Assembly (NCBI GenBank): GCA_905250025.1 | Contig: CAJNOJ010000322.1 | Coordinates: 1-64,000, forward strand | DNA length: 64,000 nucleotides | Direction of reading: 5' to 3' | Origin: Adineta ricciae | Taxonomy: Eukaryota > Rotifera > Eurotatoria > Adinetida > Adinetidae | Shown here: in pieces, positions 61,256 to 64,000 of the stretch | How positions within the stretch are numbered: position 1 is the stretch's first letter | Layout: each line of letters opens with the position of its first letter | Translations under genes and position numbers: made by a program | Notes under the pieces: model-generated | What the model was told of the DNA's origin: nothing | What the model saw: the letters and a program-made list of their open reading frames with translations, nothing else | Database searches by the model: none

Positions 61256-63352
61256 TTATTCTTCTAAGCTTGTCGATGGTCGTACACGTCTGCTTAATTC
61301 GGAATCGTCTCCTTCGCCATCATTTTCTGTTGCATTCCTCGCAAAAATCAGACCATTACGAGTCAAACCATAGAATGTCGACGGTTTCAACGATGGGTTG
61401 CGAAAACGCCAGCCGAGATGATTCCCACACAGACGGCATTGGACAATTGTCCATTTATATCCTGGAAACCAAGAATGTTCAGCTACTTCATGTCCAATTA
61501 AGCGAATATTCTTCGCATGATGAACAGTCAATGTTTCATGAATTTGTCCATGAGGATTAACATATGCGGCCATTAATCCCGAAGCAGACATTGAAAATAT
61601 ATCACGATCTTCACAGATATCAGCCGCACAATGCCGACAAGCGAACTTCTTGTAACGTCTCAACCAAGATAGAATGAAACGTACTAGAAAAATATCACGA
61701 AAAGTTTGATTTCATTCGATTCGAAATAATTCTCCTTACATCTTTGAATCGTTGTTGGAAAGGACAGTATTTTTTGTACAGTTTGAATTTCAAACGGTAT
61801 ATTCATTAATAACCAATCAGCAAAACGATCGGGCGTTACTGGCAATGATCCATCATCATTGGCTAACATTGTATTGTTCAATTCAAGTTTAACTAATGAC
61901 ATGACATAAACAGCATCATATTGACGTACAACCCAGTATGGATAAGGTGTTAAAGACCATGGAGCTTGGCGAGATCGCAGCCGAAATAGACGTTGTTTCG
62001 AAGGCTGAGTCAGGGTAATACCTAAGATAGAAGATAATTCGAAGAATTTATCATCAAATCCATAGATATTATCGTACTTTTCGTTTCCTGTGAAGTAGTA
62101 GATGATGATGATGATGTTGTTCGTTTGCGTTTAATTAATTTCATCAATGCTTGACCACAACCAGTTGCTTGCTGATCGTCAGTATCGATATGGTTGAGCC
62201 GTTTTTGTCGTTGTAAACACATATCATATTGTAAAACAAAATTGATTGTATGTATGTAATTTTGACTTAAACTTGGTAATGGTGGATTTCTCAATAGAAC
62301 ATCTGGAAGAATTCGTACATCAGCACGAAGTACACCGTTCAAATCGCGTTTCATTGTCGATGGGTCATCAATAACGAAACGTTGTCGTCCAATCACTTTT
62401 AATTGTAAGGATTGATCAATAATTTCTTCGTAATAGGAAACAATTTCCGCTGTTGTACCGTATTTTGGATCATTCGTTAGAAACGATGAACAAGCATCGA
62501 TAACACCGAATAACCGTTGTTCTTGTTTCACTTCTTTGATCATTCGTGCTGTTCGAGTATTGAACACTTGCCAAGGTACGGTTTGATTTGGTATCAAGAT
62601 CATGTTTGCTAATTCAACGATATGCAATCGACAACGACGATCGTCGGATAATAAACAAACACCACTAAATTCTTGAAAATTTTCTACATTCATATATGAA
62701 TGTGTTGTCGGTAATAGACGATCATAAGTGACTGTTTCTTCACGGTTCTCATGATCTGTCGAAGATGAATCTTAAAAAACAGTTTTGTCTGTGATATATG
62801 ACGAGAATGTTAAAATGAAAGACAATCTTACCAGCGTCTGCGTCTTCCCAATCTTCATCATCGGAATTATCATCATCTTCCATATCTTCCAAATGTTCTG
62901 CTCGATTATTTAAATCTAACAGTAAATGTCGTTGAATATGACGGATTTGCTCTATATTAAAACATCGATCTGTCTAAAAATGCATCCCCTCAAGACGGGA
63001 ATTTACCTTGCAAACGATTCAGTTGTTCTTGTTCATGATTTAGATTATTTTCTATTTCGTTCATTTCGTGTTCATCATTGGCATCATCGTCATCTTCATC
63101 TTCTTCTAGATGTTCTTGTTCGATACCTTCCCAGGGATGAAATGCTAACGCAGGTATTTGTGGAAAGCGTCTCCGATTTTCTTCATCTATATCTGGTTGC
63201 TGCTCAACAGCATCTTCAAAATTGGTTGGAGGAGGATCGTCATCTAAAGATAGATCAGTTCAGTTTAGCATAGGATTCGATGAAAATTTCTCATCAGACC
63301 TACTTTGTGCTTCATCATGAAATGACGAACCTTGATTATCGTTTGAAGCCAT
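61256..63352 (-). CDS. CRBN: Cereblon, CRL4 ubiquitin ligase substrate receptor
   Basis: Cereblon pairs with DDB1-CUL4 and recognises degrons, including C-terminal cyclic imides, through its CULT domain. Exons: acidic N-terminus from Met 63352 (MASNDNQGSSFHDEAQ...EEDEDDDDAN), Lon-N domain about 62.7-61.7 kb (FQEFSGVCLLSDDRRCRL, ANMILIPNQTVPWQVF, FGVIDAC), then the thalidomide-binding CULT domain about 61.68-61.26 kb. Zinc ligands CRHC and CRLC are kept. AAYVNPHGQIHETLTV and EHSWFPGYKWTIVQC then GWRF keep all three cage tryptophans. The residue after W-T is Ile where human has Val388. ATG 63352 lies five bases after an acceptor (minus-strand AG 63358-63357). Confidence 0.93.
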
Positions 63353-63467
63353 TTATCTGAAGTGAAAAAAAGAGTTCATTGTAAACGTGAACATTGTTTG
63401 TTTACACCGGACTCTTTTATATTCGAATTTTTGGTTACAAAACAAAAACATAGAAAAAGATACTAAA

Positions 63468-63686
63468 TTAACTAATCTGTTTCAAACGATCTTCTCGTTT
63501 TTTCTTCAAATACTCTTCTACTTCAGCTAATTCTTGCTGCTGAGCTTGATAGTCAGCCTCCGCCTTCTGAATGAAATCTTTATAATCTTTCATCGGATTC
63601 AGCCAGATATGAGCCGTCTGAGAGCCAATAATAAAGGTTAGAGCATTTGCTAAAGACAAATAAAAAAGACGTCGAACCGGTAACAT
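63468..63686 (-). CDS. Small single-pass membrane protein, unrecognised (72 residues)
   Basis: Starts at Met 63686 (MLPVRRLFYLSLANALTFIIG), because an acceptor lies just upstream (minus-strand AG 63692-63691) and the longer frame from 63704 runs through it. One hydrophobic helix near the N-terminus preceded by two arginines, then a charged helical tail (EVEEYLKKKREDRLKQIS). This shape is common in small mitochondrial inner-membrane or assembly proteins, but I recognise no family. Its start lies about 70 bp after the stop of the next gene on the right, and its stop 115 bp before cereblon, all on the same strand. Confidence 0.6.
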   Translation of the reverse strand: MLPVRRLFYLSLANALTFIIGSQTAHIWLNPMKDYKDFIQKAEADYQAQQQELAEVEEYLKKKREDRLKQIS

Positions 63687-63756
63687 ATTTCTAAATGAAA
63701 ACAACGATCAATTCTTTTTTTTTTTGAAATAGTTGAAATCTTTCTTTTTGAACATA

Positions 63757-63878
63757 CTAAACGCTGGGAGTAGTGCTCGGTTTAGGTGATGCTTGAAGAG
63801 CAACTGTTTTCAAATAATCGTCAAGTTGATGTTTTTTAACAACAAATTCGTGCGCCTGTTTTCGTTTGTAAACGTCGT
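63757..63878 (-). CDS. Last exon of a further minus-strand gene (partial)
   Basis: An acceptor at 63880-63879 opens a 122-bp exon that reads DVYKRKQAHEFVVKKHQLDD, then YLKTVALQASPKPSTTPSV and TAG at 63757. The 5' part of the gene is outside the window or in 63879-64000, where I cannot make out an exon with confidence. Function unknown. The short distance to the next gene suggests they share transcription. Confidence 0.4.
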
Positions 63879-64000
63879 CTAGGAAGAAAACCAGATTGAA
63901 GGAAAAATTCTGTTACGTTTCCATCGACATACAAAAGTTAATATTGTTAATGCGCAATTTGCAAAGAACAACTTCGAAGAGAAAACCAGCAACGAAGAAA

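Overview
The window is eukaryotic nuclear DNA from a small-genome animal. It is AT-rich. Genes are packed tightly and split by many short introns of roughly 48-60 bp with GT...AG ends. The proteins recognised are metazoan: TRIM9-like, SEC16, SPATA6, PP2A catalytic and B'' subunits, a BAH protein, DUSP11, eIF2B delta, cyclophilin B, TONSL, a FET protein and cereblon. Many start codons sit just after an AG splice acceptor with no visible donor, as expected of spliced-leader trans-splicing. Together with the EGF gene expansion and intron style, this makes a bdelloid rotifer (Adineta/Rotaria type) the best guess. That is an inference, not something a single marker proves.

Layout. 0.6-12.2 kb, plus strand: the 3' part of a TRIM9-like ubiquitin ligase, a SAM-TIR-TIR protein, and a SEC16 ER-exit-site scaffold. 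A perfect 154-bp inverted repeat next to the only N in the window lies between the first two. 13-23 kb, mixed strands: a small secreted six-cysteine (CS-alpha-beta-like) peptide, SPATA6 and PP2A catalytic subunit (head to head), a CABIT-like protein and a BAH protein (head to head). 23-34 kb, minus strand: a Ly6-like GPI protein, a divergent Tom40-like barrel, then three EGF-repeat secreted proteins. Two of these are very recent tandem duplicates that are nearly identical, introns included, except for one exon. 34-64 kb, all minus strand: Tctex-type dynein light chain, DUSP11, eIF2B delta, cyclophilin B, an unknown protein, PPP2R3C, a membrane SDR, TONSL, a small unknown protein, a low-complexity Ser/Gly/Pro protein, a dynamin-like GTPase, a FET RNA-binding protein, cereblon, a small membrane protein, and the last exon of a further gene.

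The most unusual points are: (1) the hypervariable-looking exon inside the otherwise near-identical EGF duplicates; (2) a co-oriented run 51.2-41 kb whose genes are separated by only 36-172 bp, with acceptor sites in the gaps, which looks like a trans-spliced operon; (3) the defensin-like peptide; (4) the SAM-TIR-TIR architecture; (5) cereblon with a complete tri-tryptophan pocket but Ile at the human Val388 position.

Exon boundaries were read by eye from GT...AG and reading-frame continuity. Those stated explicitly were checked for phase; others are approximate. Large gene-free stretches (27.0-29.3 kb and 53.5-56.5 kb) showed no coding or RNA gene I could support.
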